Positions 46,223-56,680 of a stretch of 64,000 nt of DNA are shown piece by piece. Position 1 is the stretch's first letter. Each line of letters opens with the position of its first letter. Source of the stretch: Plesiomonas sp051652165 (lineage in GTDB: Bacteria > Pseudomonadota > Gammaproteobacteria > Enterobacterales > CAMTGL01); assembly GCF_051652165.1 (NCBI RefSeq), contig NZ_JBOFTR010000008.1, positions 89,155 to 153,154 of the forward strand, read 5' to 3'. Made by a program: the position numbers and the translations under genes. A model generated the notes under the pieces. That model did not search any database. It had not been told where the DNA came from and saw only the letters and a program-made list of their open reading frames with translations.

Positions 46223-49123
46223 ATGAGGCAAAATAACCAACCAACACGTTGGATTGTACGGGTATGTTGTACACTGATAGTGAGTGTACCTCTGTTGTGG
46301 AGCCCATTTTCATGGTCAACATGGCAGGTATTACCTGATCCGGTACAAAAGAGCGAGCGCGATACTCGTCAGTACCAGCCGATTACCTTAGCTAATGGTA
46401 TGACTGTACTGCTAGTTTCTGATCCACATGCTACGAAATCACTCGCTGCAGTGACCTTACCCATAGGATCAATGGATAATCCGAACACACAACTTGGATT
46501 AGCCCACTATTTAGAACATATGATCTTAATGGGATCGAAAAAATATCCAGATCCAGATGGTTTTGCGCTGTTTCTCAATCAAAATGGTGGCAGCCATAAT
46601 GCCAGTACTGCAGCATATCGCACCTCTTACTATTTAGAGGTGGAGAACAGTGCTTTTGATCAGGCCGTTGATCGTTTATCGGATGCACTGGCTGAACCCT
46701 TACTTGATCCTAAAAATGGGGATCGTGAGCGCCACGCAGTTAATGCTGAAATGGTGATGGCGCGTTCACGCGATGGGATGCGTTTAGGCGAAGTTGATGC
46801 CGAGACTATCAACCCAAAACACCCGTCTGCCCGTTTTTCCGGTGGGAATTTAGAAACACTGTCAGATAAACCGAACAGTAAACTGCATACTGCGTTGCGC
46901 AATTTCTACAATAAATATTACTCAGCGAATATTATGCAAGCCGTACTGTATTCAACACAGCCGCTGAATAAAATGGCAGAGCTGGCTGATCAGAGTTTGG
47001 GTAAAATAGCCAATCACAACATCACTGCACCACAAGTGACTGTACCGATAACAACCCCTAAAGAAGAGGGCGTTATTATTCACTATGTTCCGGTACAGCC
47101 ATTAAAAGCGTTGCAAATTGAGTTTACTATTCCTAATGACAGCAGTGCATTTCGCAGTAAAGTTAGCACATACATTGCATATATGATTGATAATCGTAAC
47201 CCAGGAACGTTAGCTGACTGGTTACTGCGTCAAGGGTTAGCCGATGGCATTCAAAGCAGTGCTGATCCAATGCAAGCACGTAATGGTGGCTCATTTGGGA
47301 TCTTTATTTCATTAACAGATAAAGGGCTGGCACACCGTGATGAGATCATTGCCGCTGTATTCCGTTATCTCAGAGAACTGGAACAAAAAGGGGTACAAAA
47401 AAGCTACTTTGATGAGATAGCCGATGTTTTAAAATTGAGTTTTCGCTATCAGTCCGTTACCCGTGATATGAGTTATGTGGAAGACTTATCAGATAATATG
47501 TTGCGTGTTCCTGTGGCTAATGTGCTCAATGCAGGTATGTTGGCTGATCAATATAATCCAGAAGCGATTCGTCAACGTTTAGCATTGATGACAGCACAAC
47601 ATGCACGAATCTGGTTTATTAGCCCGCAAGAGCCACACAACAAAAAAGCCTATTTTGTTGATGCACCTTATCAAGTCAATAAAATCACTCCGGCACAATT
47701 TGCTACTTGGCAACAAATGGGAACGGCACTGAATTTAAAACTGCCCGCATTAAACCCCTATATTCCTGATGATTTTACACTGCAAAAAGCAACAGATAAT
47801 CGCGGTAAACCACAGGTTGTAATCAACAAGCCAACGCTACAAGCTTGGTTAATGCCAAGTACCCTTTTTGCGGATGAGCCCAAAGGGGTGGTGACACTGA
47901 CGCTGCGTAACCCTGATGCAGATAATACTGCGCGTAATCAGGTGTTATTTGCATTAACAGATTATCTCGCATCCTTGTCACTTGATGAGCTTAGTTATCA
48001 GGCGGGTATTGGTGGCATTGGTTTTAATTCATCTAATGATAATGGGCTGCAAGTCTCAGCCAGTGGCTTTACTCAACATCTACCAAAACTGATGTTAGCG
48101 TTGCTACAAGGCTATCGTGATTTTACCCCAACAGCCGCTCAGTTAGTGCAGGCCAAAGCGTGGTACCGTGATCGCCTCGCATCTGTAGATAAAGCACGAG
48201 CTTATCAACAAGCGGTTACGCCATTACAGTCACTCTCTGCAGTTCCTTACTTTGAGCGCCCAGAGCGTTTAGCTCTACTTGACAGTATTACACTGGAAGA
48301 GTTGTTGAACTACCGTACACAGTTGCTAAAACAGGCAACGCCTGCACTGTTAGCAGTGGGGAACTTTAGTCAAACACAAGTCAGTGATCTGGCTGAACAA
48401 ATTAAATCTCAATTACAAACTGTAGGGGATAAACCTTGGTATGGTGACACTGTCGCTATTAAACGGGCGCACCATGGCTATTTTGATCGCCGAATCAGTG
48501 CTTCTGACTCCGCACTGGCCGCACTGTATGTTCCGTTAGGGTATGGCGAACGTGAAGGGCAAGCTCGCGCTGTACTTTTGGGGCAAATTTTACAACCGTT
48601 GTTCTTTAATCAATTGCGTACTCAAGAACAACTCGGATATGCACTGTTTAGCTATGCGATGCCTGTAGGCAGACAGTGGGGGCTCAATTTTGTGCTGCAA
48701 ACACCAGATAAAACGCCTGCTTATCTGTATACACGCTATCAGGCATTTTATAAACAAGCGGCTGAACGTTTAGCCACAATGCCCGCGACGGAATTTACAC
48801 AGTTTAAAAATGCATTACTAAACGAGTTGCGTCAGCCACCGCAAACACTCGATGAAGAAGCGGCCCGTTTTAGCAAAGACTTTTCACGTGGAAATACGGC
48901 CTTTAATGGGCGTAGTGAACTTATCAGTGCTATCGAGCCTTTGAGCTTGCAAGATGTTACTACTTTTTATCAAGACGCTGTGATACGTGGTACAGGATTA
49001 TCACTATTATCAGAAGTTCAAGGTGGTAAAGAGAAAGACGGTTTTGCACAACCTGCACAGTGGAGTGCGCAACCTTCAGTTTCTGCTTTGCAAGGCGCAT
49101 TAAACAAAGTAAGTAATCACTAG
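46223..49123 (+). CDS. ptrA: Protease III (pitrilysin)
   Basis: Periplasmic M16 zinc protease that degrades small peptides. The 966-residue precursor has a signal segment (about 10-32), the inverted zinc motif HYLEH at residues 95-99 and the third ligand Glu176 in NAEMVMARSRDG; the 81-residue spacing is that of E. coli pitrilysin. Four M16 domains follow. Its place between recC and recB is an enteric trait. A strong terminator follows. Confidence 0.96.
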   Translation: MRQNNQPTRWIVRVCCTLIVSVPLLWSPFSWSTWQVLPDPVQKSERDTRQYQPITLANGMTVLLVSDPHATKSLAAVTLPIGSMDNPNTQLGLAHYLEHMILMGSKKYPDPDGFALFLNQNGGSHNASTAAYRTSYYLEVENSAFDQAVDRLSDALAEPLLDPKNGDRERHAVNAEMVMARSRDGMRLGEVDAETINPKHPSARFSGGNLETLSDKPNSKLHTALRNFYNKYYSANIMQAVLYSTQPLNKMAELADQSLGKIANHNITAPQVTVPITTPKEEGVIIHYVPVQPLKALQIEFTIPNDSSAFRSKVSTYIAYMIDNRNPGTLADWLLRQGLADGIQSSADPMQARNGGSFGIFISLTDKGLAHRDEIIAAVFRYLRELEQKGVQKSYFDEIADVLKLSFRYQSVTRDMSYVEDLSDNMLRVPVANVLNAGMLADQYNPEAIRQRLALMTAQHARIWFISPQEPHNKKAYFVDAPYQVNKITPAQFATWQQMGTALNLKLPALNPYIPDDFTLQKATDNRGKPQVVINKPTLQAWLMPSTLFADEPKGVVTLTLRNPDADNTARNQVLFALTDYLASLSLDELSYQAGIGGIGFNSSNDNGLQVSASGFTQHLPKLMLALLQGYRDFTPTAAQLVQAKAWYRDRLASVDKARAYQQAVTPLQSLSAVPYFERPERLALLDSITLEELLNYRTQLLKQATPALLAVGNFSQTQVSDLAEQIKSQLQTVGDKPWYGDTVAIKRAHHGYFDRRISASDSALAALYVPLGYGEREGQARAVLLGQILQPLFFNQLRTQEQLGYALFSYAMPVGRQWGLNFVLQTPDKTPAYLYTRYQAFYKQAAERLATMPATEFTQFKNALLNELRQPPQTLDEEAARFSKDFSRGNTAFNGRSELISAIEPLSLQDVTTFYQDAVIRGTGLSLLSEVQGGKEKDGFAQPAQWSAQPSVSALQGALNKVSNH

Positions 49124-49423
49124 CAGTAAAAGGTCTGACGCGATAAGCCTTTTACACATCTGAAAGTATCAGGCATGACCGTAAGACATTACCGTATATG
49201 CTCTGCATAGCCAACCTGATTAAAATCGTTAAGAGCCTGCATTATGCAGGCTCTTTTTTTGTGGACATGAATCATAATGCGCTGAACTCACATTTTATGC
49301 GATACCGCGATGCCTGAACCAATATTGAACTGATATAATTTGATAACTTGTTGTATTTATAATAAATACTGCTTTTCACTTACCCAAGTAATAGCAAGAT
49401 GGATACTGTAGGGATAACACCGA
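49124..49423. other. Space between ptrA and recB
   Basis: About 300 bases holding a small hairpin (49126-49155), the ptrA terminator and an AT-rich segment that must hold a promoter for recB if the terminator is efficient. No small gene was seen. Confidence 0.6.
49231..49260 (+). terminator. Strong intrinsic terminator after ptrA
   Basis: A perfect 11-bp stem (49231-49241 with 49245-49255), three-base loop, then a T run to 49260. Confidence 0.92.
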
Positions 49424-52400
49424 ATGACCGTGCAAATACTCAATCCGCTGACTTTACCTCTATTTGGTGAGCGTCTGATCGAAGCCTCAGCAGGAACAGG
49501 GAAAACCTACACCATTGCTGCACTCTATCTACGCTTATTGCTGGGGTTAGGAGACGATGCGGCTTTTACTCGCCGTCTGCAAGTTAATGAAATATTGGTG
49601 GTTACGTTTACTGATGCAGCAACCGCCGAGCTGCGTGATAGGATCCGTGCCCGTATTCGTGGTGCGCGAATTTTTATCATGCAGTTAGTACAAGAGCCGC
49701 TGATTGCTACCCGTTTATTGCAAGAGATACACCATACTGACCCACTGCTGGCAGGTATTATTGATTCGCTAACCGATTGGCCAGAAGCAGCGAATATCCT
49801 GCTCAGTGCCGAGCGACAAATGGATGAAGCCGCGGTTTATACGATTCACGGATTTTGTCAGCGTATGCTAACGCAAAATGCGTTTGAATCGGGCGCGTTG
49901 TTTGAACAAACCTTTCTGACCGATGAGAGTGCACTAATTCAGCAAGTGGTACTTGATTTCTGGCGGCGGAATTTCTACCCATTACCACTTGATATGGCTA
50001 ATGTAATTAGCCAAACCTGGGCAACGCCAGAGGCACTCAAACACGAAGTGAGCCGTTATTTAAGTGGCCCGATGCCAAAAATAAAACGCCAAGAGAGTGA
50101 TACTGATCTGGTGGTTCGGCATCAGAAAATTATGGCGTTAATTACGGAACTAAAAAGCGCATGGCGGGAGGTTGCACCTGATATTGAGGCGCATATTGCT
50201 GATTCGGGTATCCCAAAAAACCGTTATCGTAAAGACTGGGTCGCAAAATGGGTTGCTGAATTAACCACATGGGCACTGCAGCTAACAGATAATTATACGC
50301 ATCCTGATTGTCTTGTTCGCTTTAAACAAAGCACATTGTTAGATTTGACCAGTAAAGGGGTTGCACCTACGCTACCTATTTTTAGTCAGATTGATGCTTT
50401 TTGTGAACACTCACTTACTCTTCGCGACTTAGTAATCAACAGTGCCGTATATGAGATGCGTCTGGCGATGCAGCAGCAAAAATTAATGCGCGCTGAGTTA
50501 TCATTTGATGATTTGCTTTCACATCTCTCATCAGCATTAAAAAATGATTCACTTGGTTTGCTTGGTGATGCTATTCGTCAGCGTTATCCATTGGCGATGA
50601 TTGATGAGTTTCAAGATACCGATCCACAGCAGTATCACATTTTCCATACGCTATATGGTGGCAGAGAAGATACTGGCTTGTTGATGATTGGAGATCCTAA
50701 ACAAGCCATTTATGCTTTTCGTGGAGCCGATATTTTTACCTATATTGAGGCTAGAAGGAATGTAAGTGCTCACTATACATTGCAAACCAACTGGCGTTCA
50801 TCACACAGTATGGTTAACGCAGTAAACCGGCTGTTTTCACATGCAATAAACCCCTTCTTGTTTGAGCAGGATATTCCGTTTTTAGATGTTGCTGCATCAC
50901 CTGATGCCGCAGAGCGGCAATTTTGGCTGCAAGGCGAAGTGCAACCTGCTATGCAGCTCTGTTGTCTGGGCGGTGATCGCGTTAATAACAGTGATTATCA
51001 GCAACAGATGGCCGAAGCCTGTGCTAATTCAATTGCCTCTTGGTTGCAAGCTGGCATTGAAGGCAGAGCATTGTTGGGTAAAACAGGAAAATTACGGCCC
51101 GTTGTGGCAAAAGATATTGCAGTATTAGTACGTACAGGGCGCGAAGCGGCACTGATTCGCCAAGCATTGAGCATGCGCGGGGTAGCATCTGTGTATCTCT
51201 CAAATCGGGAGAGTGTATTTTCCAGCCAAGAAGCACGCGATCTGTTACGCGTACTGCAAGCGTGTTTGCTACCAGGACAAGAGCGCCTGTTGCGTGCGGG
51301 GCTGGCAACACCGTTGCTAGGGCTGACAGCAGCTGATCTTGATTTGCTCAATGGTGATGAATGGCGCTGGGAGATGGCGGTTGCCGAATTTGAAGAGTAT
51401 CGGCAAAAATGGTTAAAACATGGCGTATTGCCGATGCTACGCCAATTGATCCAACAGCGAAAATTGGCTGAGAACTTGTTGGCTGGCAGTGAAGGTGAGC
51501 GTCGACTAACAAACTTGTTGCATGTTGGTGAATTATTGCAAGAAGCGGCTGCCGAACAAGAGAGTGAGCATGCTCTATTGCGTTGGTTAGCACGGCAAAT
51601 TGACCAGCCACAGCGTGGTGGAGATGATCCACAACTGCGTCTGGAAAGTGATCAAAATCTAGTGCAGATAGTCACCATCCACAAATCGAAAGGGTTGGAG
51701 TATCCGCTGGTCTGGTTGCCGTTTGCTTGCTCATTTCGGGCTGCAAAAGGCGATTTTTATCACGATGAGAGCCTGTCTGCCGTGCTGGATTTAACTGGTT
51801 CAGAAGAGGCGAAAGGGCGTGCCGAACGCGAGCGGCTCGCTGAAGATGTGCGCCTAATTTATGTGGCACTGACCCGTGCGGTGTATCAATGTCAAATCGG
51901 AATCGCCCCCTTATCTGCTGGGCGCGGTAAAAGTGAAAACAGCAAAAATAAAGAGACCGATCTGCACTTAAGTGCGTTAGGTTATCTGTTGCAACAGGGG
52001 CAAGCTGGAGATGCTTCGTTACTTGAAATGGCTTGTGCAACATTAGCGAACCAAGATATAGCCTTAACCGCCCCAAATATGGAGGCGATCAGTACATTAT
52101 CATCGGTAAAAGCCCCCCAGAACACACTCGTGGTGCGCGAGTTTCAGGGGCGAATTGAACGCAACTGGTGGGTAACGAGCTACTCAAATTTGAGCCGTCA
52201 TCAAGATGCAAGCGAGTGGCTGCCACGCTTTGATCATGATGCTGCCGGAGAGCAGTTACAACCGCTAGGCAGCTCAGACAATGCAAGGGATACAAAGAGT
52301 ATCGCCAGTTCAGACAATACCGAGCAGGCAGCGTTTTCCCATTCAGACAGCACAGATTTGGCCGAATATCCAAGCGAACCTCATTTACAGAATGCCGATC

Positions 52401-53305
52401 TCGGTACAGATAACAGTGCAGAGAACATCGCTGAAGCTGCTGAATTTGTTGAAGAAGCGATACCGGCTGAACCGATACTCTCGCCCTTTACTTTTCCACG
52501 CGGAGCACGCCCCGGCACGTTTTTACACAGCCTGTTTGAAACGCTCGATTTTGCTAATCAACAGGAATGGCCACAGCAGTTACAAACCTTGTTAGAGATG
52601 GAGGGGCTGGATCTGGCGTGGCAACCGGTGCTGCACGACTGGGTTAGCAAAGTGCTGGAAACCCCACTCAACGCATCGCGACAACAGCATGAAATTGAAC
52701 ATTGTGCAGTGATAAACTGCCAATCTGATTTGGCTACTGCACCGCCGGTATTGCGCTTGTCAGCGATTGCGCGCCATGCTCGTTGCGTTGAGCTTGAGTT
52801 CCATTTGCCTATTCGCACACCGTTGCAAGCAAAAAAACTCGACACTCTGTGCCGCCGTTATGATGCTTTATCGCGGCAAGCTGCACATCGCCTGAATTTT
52901 GCAGAGGTGCAGGGTATTTTGAAAGGTTATATCGATTTAGTCTTTAGCCATCAGGGTAAATTTTATGTTCTTGATTATAAATCGAATTATTTAGGGGATA
53001 CGGCAGAGCATTACCATCAACAGGCCATGACTTGCGCCATGATTGAACACCGGTATGATCTGCAATATCAGCTATACACACTGGCATTACACCGTTATTT
53101 GCAGCTACGGTTGAAAGATTATGATTATGATCGTCATATTGGTGGTGTGTATTACCTCTTTTTACGTGGAATGAATGGCTATGATCCTAAATACGGTGTG
53201 TATGCACAGCGCCCTGAAAAAGCTCTGATTATGGAGTTAGATCAGCTATTTAGTGGTGATAAAGACGCTACTATAGCGGATGCAGTAGAGGGAGTGCAGG
53301 CATGA
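49424..53305 (+). CDS. recB: Exodeoxyribonuclease V subunit beta (RecB)
   Basis: 3'-5' helicase and nuclease of RecBCD. The 1293-residue protein has Walker A EASAGTGKT near residue 20, DEFQDTDPQQY, GDPKQAIYAFRGAD, TIHKSKGLEYP and YVALTRA helicase motifs, then a RecB nuclease domain with GYIDLVF and VLDYKSN (Asp1184, Lys1186 catalytic). It is about 110 residues longer than E. coli RecB (1180, from memory). Much of the excess is an acidic, Ser/Asp-rich insert at about residues 945-1015 in the linker between helicase and nuclease domains. Overlaps recD by four bases (ATGA). Confidence 0.96.
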   Translation: MTVQILNPLTLPLFGERLIEASAGTGKTYTIAALYLRLLLGLGDDAAFTRRLQVNEILVVTFTDAATAELRDRIRARIRGARIFIMQLVQEPLIATRLLQEIHHTDPLLAGIIDSLTDWPEAANILLSAERQMDEAAVYTIHGFCQRMLTQNAFESGALFEQTFLTDESALIQQVVLDFWRRNFYPLPLDMANVISQTWATPEALKHEVSRYLSGPMPKIKRQESDTDLVVRHQKIMALITELKSAWREVAPDIEAHIADSGIPKNRYRKDWVAKWVAELTTWALQLTDNYTHPDCLVRFKQSTLLDLTSKGVAPTLPIFSQIDAFCEHSLTLRDLVINSAVYEMRLAMQQQKLMRAELSFDDLLSHLSSALKNDSLGLLGDAIRQRYPLAMIDEFQDTDPQQYHIFHTLYGGREDTGLLMIGDPKQAIYAFRGADIFTYIEARRNVSAHYTLQTNWRSSHSMVNAVNRLFSHAINPFLFEQDIPFLDVAASPDAAERQFWLQGEVQPAMQLCCLGGDRVNNSDYQQQMAEACANSIASWLQAGIEGRALLGKTGKLRPVVAKDIAVLVRTGREAALIRQALSMRGVASVYLSNRESVFSSQEARDLLRVLQACLLPGQERLLRAGLATPLLGLTAADLDLLNGDEWRWEMAVAEFEEYRQKWLKHGVLPMLRQLIQQRKLAENLLAGSEGERRLTNLLHVGELLQEAAAEQESEHALLRWLARQIDQPQRGGDDPQLRLESDQNLVQIVTIHKSKGLEYPLVWLPFACSFRAAKGDFYHDESLSAVLDLTGSEEAKGRAERERLAEDVRLIYVALTRAVYQCQIGIAPLSAGRGKSENSKNKETDLHLSALGYLLQQGQAGDASLLEMACATLANQDIALTAPNMEAISTLSSVKAPQNTLVVREFQGRIERNWWVTSYSNLSRHQDASEWLPRFDHDAAGEQLQPLGSSDNARDTKSIASSDNTEQAAFSHSDSTDLAEYPSEPHLQNADLGTDNSAENIAEAAEFVEEAIPAEPILSPFTFPRGARPGTFLHSLFETLDFANQQEWPQQLQTLLEMEGLDLAWQPVLHDWVSKVLETPLNASRQQHEIEHCAVINCQSDLATAPPVLRLSAIARHARCVELEFHLPIRTPLQAKKLDTLCRRYDALSRQAAHRLNFAEVQGILKGYIDLVFSHQGKFYVLDYKSNYLGDTAEHYHQQAMTCAMIEHRYDLQYQLYTLALHRYLQLRLKDYDYDRHIGGVYYLFLRGMNGYDPKYGVYAQRPEKALIMELDQLFSGDKDATIADAVEGVQA
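52274..52349 (+). repeat. Degenerate in-frame repeats in the RecB linker
   Basis: TCAGACA occurs at 52274, 52310 and 52343, spaced by multiples of three and encoding SSDN, SSDN and HSDS. They sit in the low-complexity insert of recB, suggesting growth by repeat duplication. Confidence 0.6.
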
Positions 53306-55263
53306 ACCACGGTATTTTAGCTCATTTGCAGCAGTTGAGCCGTGAGCGAATTATCCGCCCGTTAGATTACCAGTTTGCCCGTTATCTGGCGCTGCATGAT
53401 GCTGATCCACTGCTCGCTTTGGTTGCCGCGTTGATCAGCGCCGAAGCCGGTAATGGCCATGTCTGCCTCGATTTGCGCCAGCTAAACCCGACCCGTTTAT
53501 TTGGCTTGCGTGATAGTCGCGCACTCTGGCACTGTGCCGGAGGTATTCCTACTATTGAATGGCCGGCAAGGTTACAACACTGCATGGCGGTAGGCGATGG
53601 ACGCTGCGCAACACCACTCGTACTGAGCGGCAATTATCTCTATTTACACCGCTTATGGCAGGATGAAGGGCTGATTGTTGAGTATCTGCAACACAGTGAA
53701 AACCAGATTACGGCAAGCGATCAGGCACAAACCGACAACATTACGGCGCAAAAAGCGATTTTAGATCGCTTATTTGGGCAGGATGACACTGTCAACTGGC
53801 AGAAAGTGGCGGCAGCCATTGCTTGTAATCACCGTGTATCAGTAATTTCTGGTGGCCCTGGAACAGGGAAAACCACCACAGTGACCCGTTTGTTAGCCGC
53901 ATTGCTATTGCAAGAGCGCCAATTACAGCAACAAAAAGCATGGCAACAAGAGCCCCCCTCTTTGCGCATTAAACTGGTTGCACCAACTGGAAAAGCGGCT
54001 GCTCGTCTGAGTGAATCAATCAGTGCTGCTCGTGAAAAACTACCGGTTGCTGCCGAGATCCAGCAAAAAATCCCGACCGAGGCTGGCACGCTGCACCGCT
54101 TACTCGGTGCACAGCCAAACAGCAGCCGCTACCGATACCATAAGGATAACCGTTTGCATCTTGATCTGCTGGTAGTGGATGAAGCCTCAATGGTTGATCT
54201 TTCGCTGATGGCGCGTCTGGTTGAGGCGTTACCAGACCATGCGCGGTTGATATTACTCGGCGATCGGCATCAATTGGCTTCGGTAGAAGCGGGAGCAGTG
54301 CTGGGGGATATCTGCCGTCTGGCCGATCAAGGCTACAGCCTCGATCAGGCGCAGTGGTTAAGTGCCGTGATCGGATCAGATCTGATCCCTTATGCGCAAG
54401 GCCAGGGCAATGCCTTGCGCAATCAGATCTGTTTGTTACGCAAAAGTTATCGATTTAATGAACACTCCGGTATTGGTGTGCTGGCAGGGAAAGTCAATCA
54501 GGGGGATAGCTGCAATCTGGCTATTTTGTTTAATGGCCAATACCCTGATATTCAGCAGTATCCATTAGATACAGTGCATTACAGCGCACTGTTAAAATGT
54601 TGTGTACAAGGTTATCGAGGCTATTTAATGCAACTACGCTCGCGCGCAGAGCAATTACGCGCAGGAGAGTCTGATGATCAATGGTTACCAATACGCGATA
54701 TATTGCATACTTTTGCAGGGTTTCAGTTACTTTGTGCATTACGCGAAGGGCCATTTGGTGTTAGTGGATTAAATAGCGCCATTGAACGTGAACTGGAACA
54801 GGCTAAATTAATTCAGCGCGATGATGGCAACCGCTGGTATGAGGGTCGGCCGATTATGATCATGCAAAATGACAGTGTGCTGGGGCTGTTTAATGGTGAT
54901 ATTGGTATGACATTGGCTGATACGGATCAACAAGGGCGTACCCGCTTTCGCGTCTATTTTGAGATGCCCGATGGTAACATCAAATCATTCTTGACTAGCC
55001 GCTTACCAACACATGAAACGGTATTTGCGATGACAGTACACAAATCTCAGGGTTCTGAGTTTGCTCATACTGTTTTGGTTTTGCCGGATAAACACAGCCC
55101 GCTGCTGTCGCGCGAGCTGGTCTATACCGCCATTACACGCGCAAAACAGCAGCTAGAGTTGTATACCGATATGCATGTATTGCAACAGGCAATCAATACC
55201 CCTACAGTCCGGCGCAGTGGGTTTCACGATAGACTTATGCAAACAACTACACCACATCAGTAA
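53302..55263 (+). CDS. recD: Exodeoxyribonuclease V subunit alpha (RecD)
   Basis: 5'-3' SF1B helicase of RecBCD. The 653-residue protein has an N-terminal RecB-contact domain, Walker A SGGPGTGKTTT at about residues 183-193, VVDEASMVDL, GDRHQLASVEAG, and C-terminal MTVHKSQGSEF and YTAITRAKQ. Starts inside the end of recB (ATGA overlap), so it is coupled to it. Its last 17 bases overlap the end of argA on the other strand. Somewhat longer than E. coli RecD. Confidence 0.96.
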   Translation: MNHGILAHLQQLSRERIIRPLDYQFARYLALHDADPLLALVAALISAEAGNGHVCLDLRQLNPTRLFGLRDSRALWHCAGGIPTIEWPARLQHCMAVGDGRCATPLVLSGNYLYLHRLWQDEGLIVEYLQHSENQITASDQAQTDNITAQKAILDRLFGQDDTVNWQKVAAAIACNHRVSVISGGPGTGKTTTVTRLLAALLLQERQLQQQKAWQQEPPSLRIKLVAPTGKAAARLSESISAAREKLPVAAEIQQKIPTEAGTLHRLLGAQPNSSRYRYHKDNRLHLDLLVVDEASMVDLSLMARLVEALPDHARLILLGDRHQLASVEAGAVLGDICRLADQGYSLDQAQWLSAVIGSDLIPYAQGQGNALRNQICLLRKSYRFNEHSGIGVLAGKVNQGDSCNLAILFNGQYPDIQQYPLDTVHYSALLKCCVQGYRGYLMQLRSRAEQLRAGESDDQWLPIRDILHTFAGFQLLCALREGPFGVSGLNSAIERELEQAKLIQRDDGNRWYEGRPIMIMQNDSVLGLFNGDIGMTLADTDQQGRTRFRVYFEMPDGNIKSFLTSRLPTHETVFAMTVHKSQGSEFAHTVLVLPDKHSPLLSRELVYTAITRAKQQLELYTDMHVLQQAINTPTVRRSGFHDRLMQTTTPHQ

Positions 55264-56575
55264 TCAGGATTTTTGACTGGCGCTGGTAGTTATACAGCGC
55301 CTGTTTTTTCTCTGGTAATACATCCACATTAGCAGGGCTAAAACCCCGCTCCTGAAACCAATGAATACTGCGGGTCGTCAGCACAAACAACTGCTTTAAG
55401 CCCAAACGCTTTGCTTGCACTAATACTCGATCGAGCAGTACATCACCGCGCGAAGAGTTGCGGTATTCAGGATGAACCGCAACACACGCCATCTCGCCCA
55501 TCTGCTCATCAGTAAATGGGTAGAGTGCTGCGCAGGCAATGACCAGCCCATCACGCTCAACTAAAGTAAACTGGTTGATCTCAATTTCAAGCTGCTCACG
55601 TGAGCGGCGTACTAAAATACCTTGCTCTTCGAGTGGCCGGATCAATGCCAAAATACCACCAATATCATCAATGGTCGCCGAACGCACCTGCTCGGCACTT
55701 TCCATGACAATTTGTGTGCCAATCCCTTCGCGTGAGAAGAGCTCTTGCAACAGAGCGCCGTCTTCCACATAACTAAGTAAATGGCAGCGTTTTACGCCAG
55801 CACGGCAAGTTGTTACCGCGGCACGTAAAAAACGCACAGTAGCTGAATGGTAATCACCTTGCATCTCTTGCGCTTGGATCAGTGTTAAGGCTTCACTGGG
55901 AAACAACTCAGAGATGACCTCTCCTTCAGCGGTTATCGCTCCACGTTCGGCACAAAATCCCAGCATTTTATCGGCATCGAGTTTAATCGCCAGTTGGGTA
56001 GCAATCTCTTCAGAGGTCAGATTAAAACTCTCGCCGGTGACTGAAACAGCAACTGGCCCAAGTAGCACGACACTGTTGTTATTGAGCTGGCGGCGAATCC
56101 CCTCAACGTCAATCCGGCGAATGCGCCCGCTGTGGCAATAATCGGTACCGTCATCAACGCCGAGTGGTTGCGCAATCACAAAATTGCCACTAACCACATT
56201 AATGTGTGCACCCGCCATTGGTGTATTTGATAGGCTCATTGATAAACGGGCGGTAATATCTAATTGCAGTTGCCCAGCAGCCTGTTTGACCAGATCAAGG
56301 CTACGTGCATCGGTGATCCGAATTTGCTTATGATAACGGCAAGGGTGTTGCTGTTGGCTATGCAGCCGATCTATCTGGTGGCGTGCACCGTAGACGATGA
56401 CCAGCTTGATCCCTAGGCTGTGCATCAACCCAAGATCACTGATAATATTTTTATAATTACTGTGTTCGACGACTTCACCATCGAGCATGATCACAAACAC
56501 CTTTCCACGGTGTGCATTCACATACGGGGCTGATTGGCGAAAGCCATGAACAAGCTCCATGCTGCGATCTTTCAA
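55247..56575 (-). CDS. argA: N-acetylglutamate synthase
   Basis: First step of arginine synthesis: acetylates glutamate with acetyl-CoA; feedback-inhibited by arginine. The 442-residue protein has an N-terminal amino-acid-kinase-like domain (VIMLDGEVVEH, VVYGARHQID, GPVAVSVTGESFNLTSEEIA) and a C-terminal GNAT acetyltransferase domain (VAVHPEYRNSSRGDVLL, WFQERGFSP). I place the start at the TTG at 56575: GAGG lies upstream and the protein then begins MLKDRSMELVHGF, parallel to E. coli MVKERKTELVEGF. A GTG five codons earlier is in frame. Probable ArgR boxes lie upstream. Confidence 0.95.
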   Translation of the reverse strand: MKDRSMELVHGFRQSAPYVNAHRGKVFVIMLDGEVVEHSNYKNIISDLGLMHSLGIKLVIVYGARHQIDRLHSQQQHPCRYHKQIRITDARSLDLVKQAAGQLQLDITARLSMSLSNTPMAGAHINVVSGNFVIAQPLGVDDGTDYCHSGRIRRIDVEGIRRQLNNNSVVLLGPVAVSVTGESFNLTSEEIATQLAIKLDADKMLGFCAERGAITAEGEVISELFPSEALTLIQAQEMQGDYHSATVRFLRAAVTTCRAGVKRCHLLSYVEDGALLQELFSREGIGTQIVMESAEQVRSATIDDIGGILALIRPLEEQGILVRRSREQLEIEINQFTLVERDGLVIACAALYPFTDEQMGEMACVAVHPEYRNSSRGDVLLDRVLVQAKRLGLKQLFVLTTRSIHWFQERGFSPANVDVLPEKKQALYNYQRQSKILITDVV

Positions 56576-56621
56576 TATAGGTATCCTCACTTAATTTACG
56601 GTGATTTGATGAGTGCTTGTT

Positions 56622-56656
56622 TGATTAATAATAGCTATTTTGTGAATAACTATTCT
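56622..56656 (-). promoter_or_regulatory. Probable ARG boxes (ArgR operator) upstream of argA
   Basis: TGAATAACTATTCT at 56643-56656 is close to the ARG-box core TGAATWWWWATTCA. A weaker copy starts at 56622, exactly 21 bp away, the usual pitch of paired boxes. Both lie 47-81 bases before the argA start. Confidence 0.6.
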
Positions 56657-56680
56657 TTTATTTTGCTTTTTTATTCCAGT

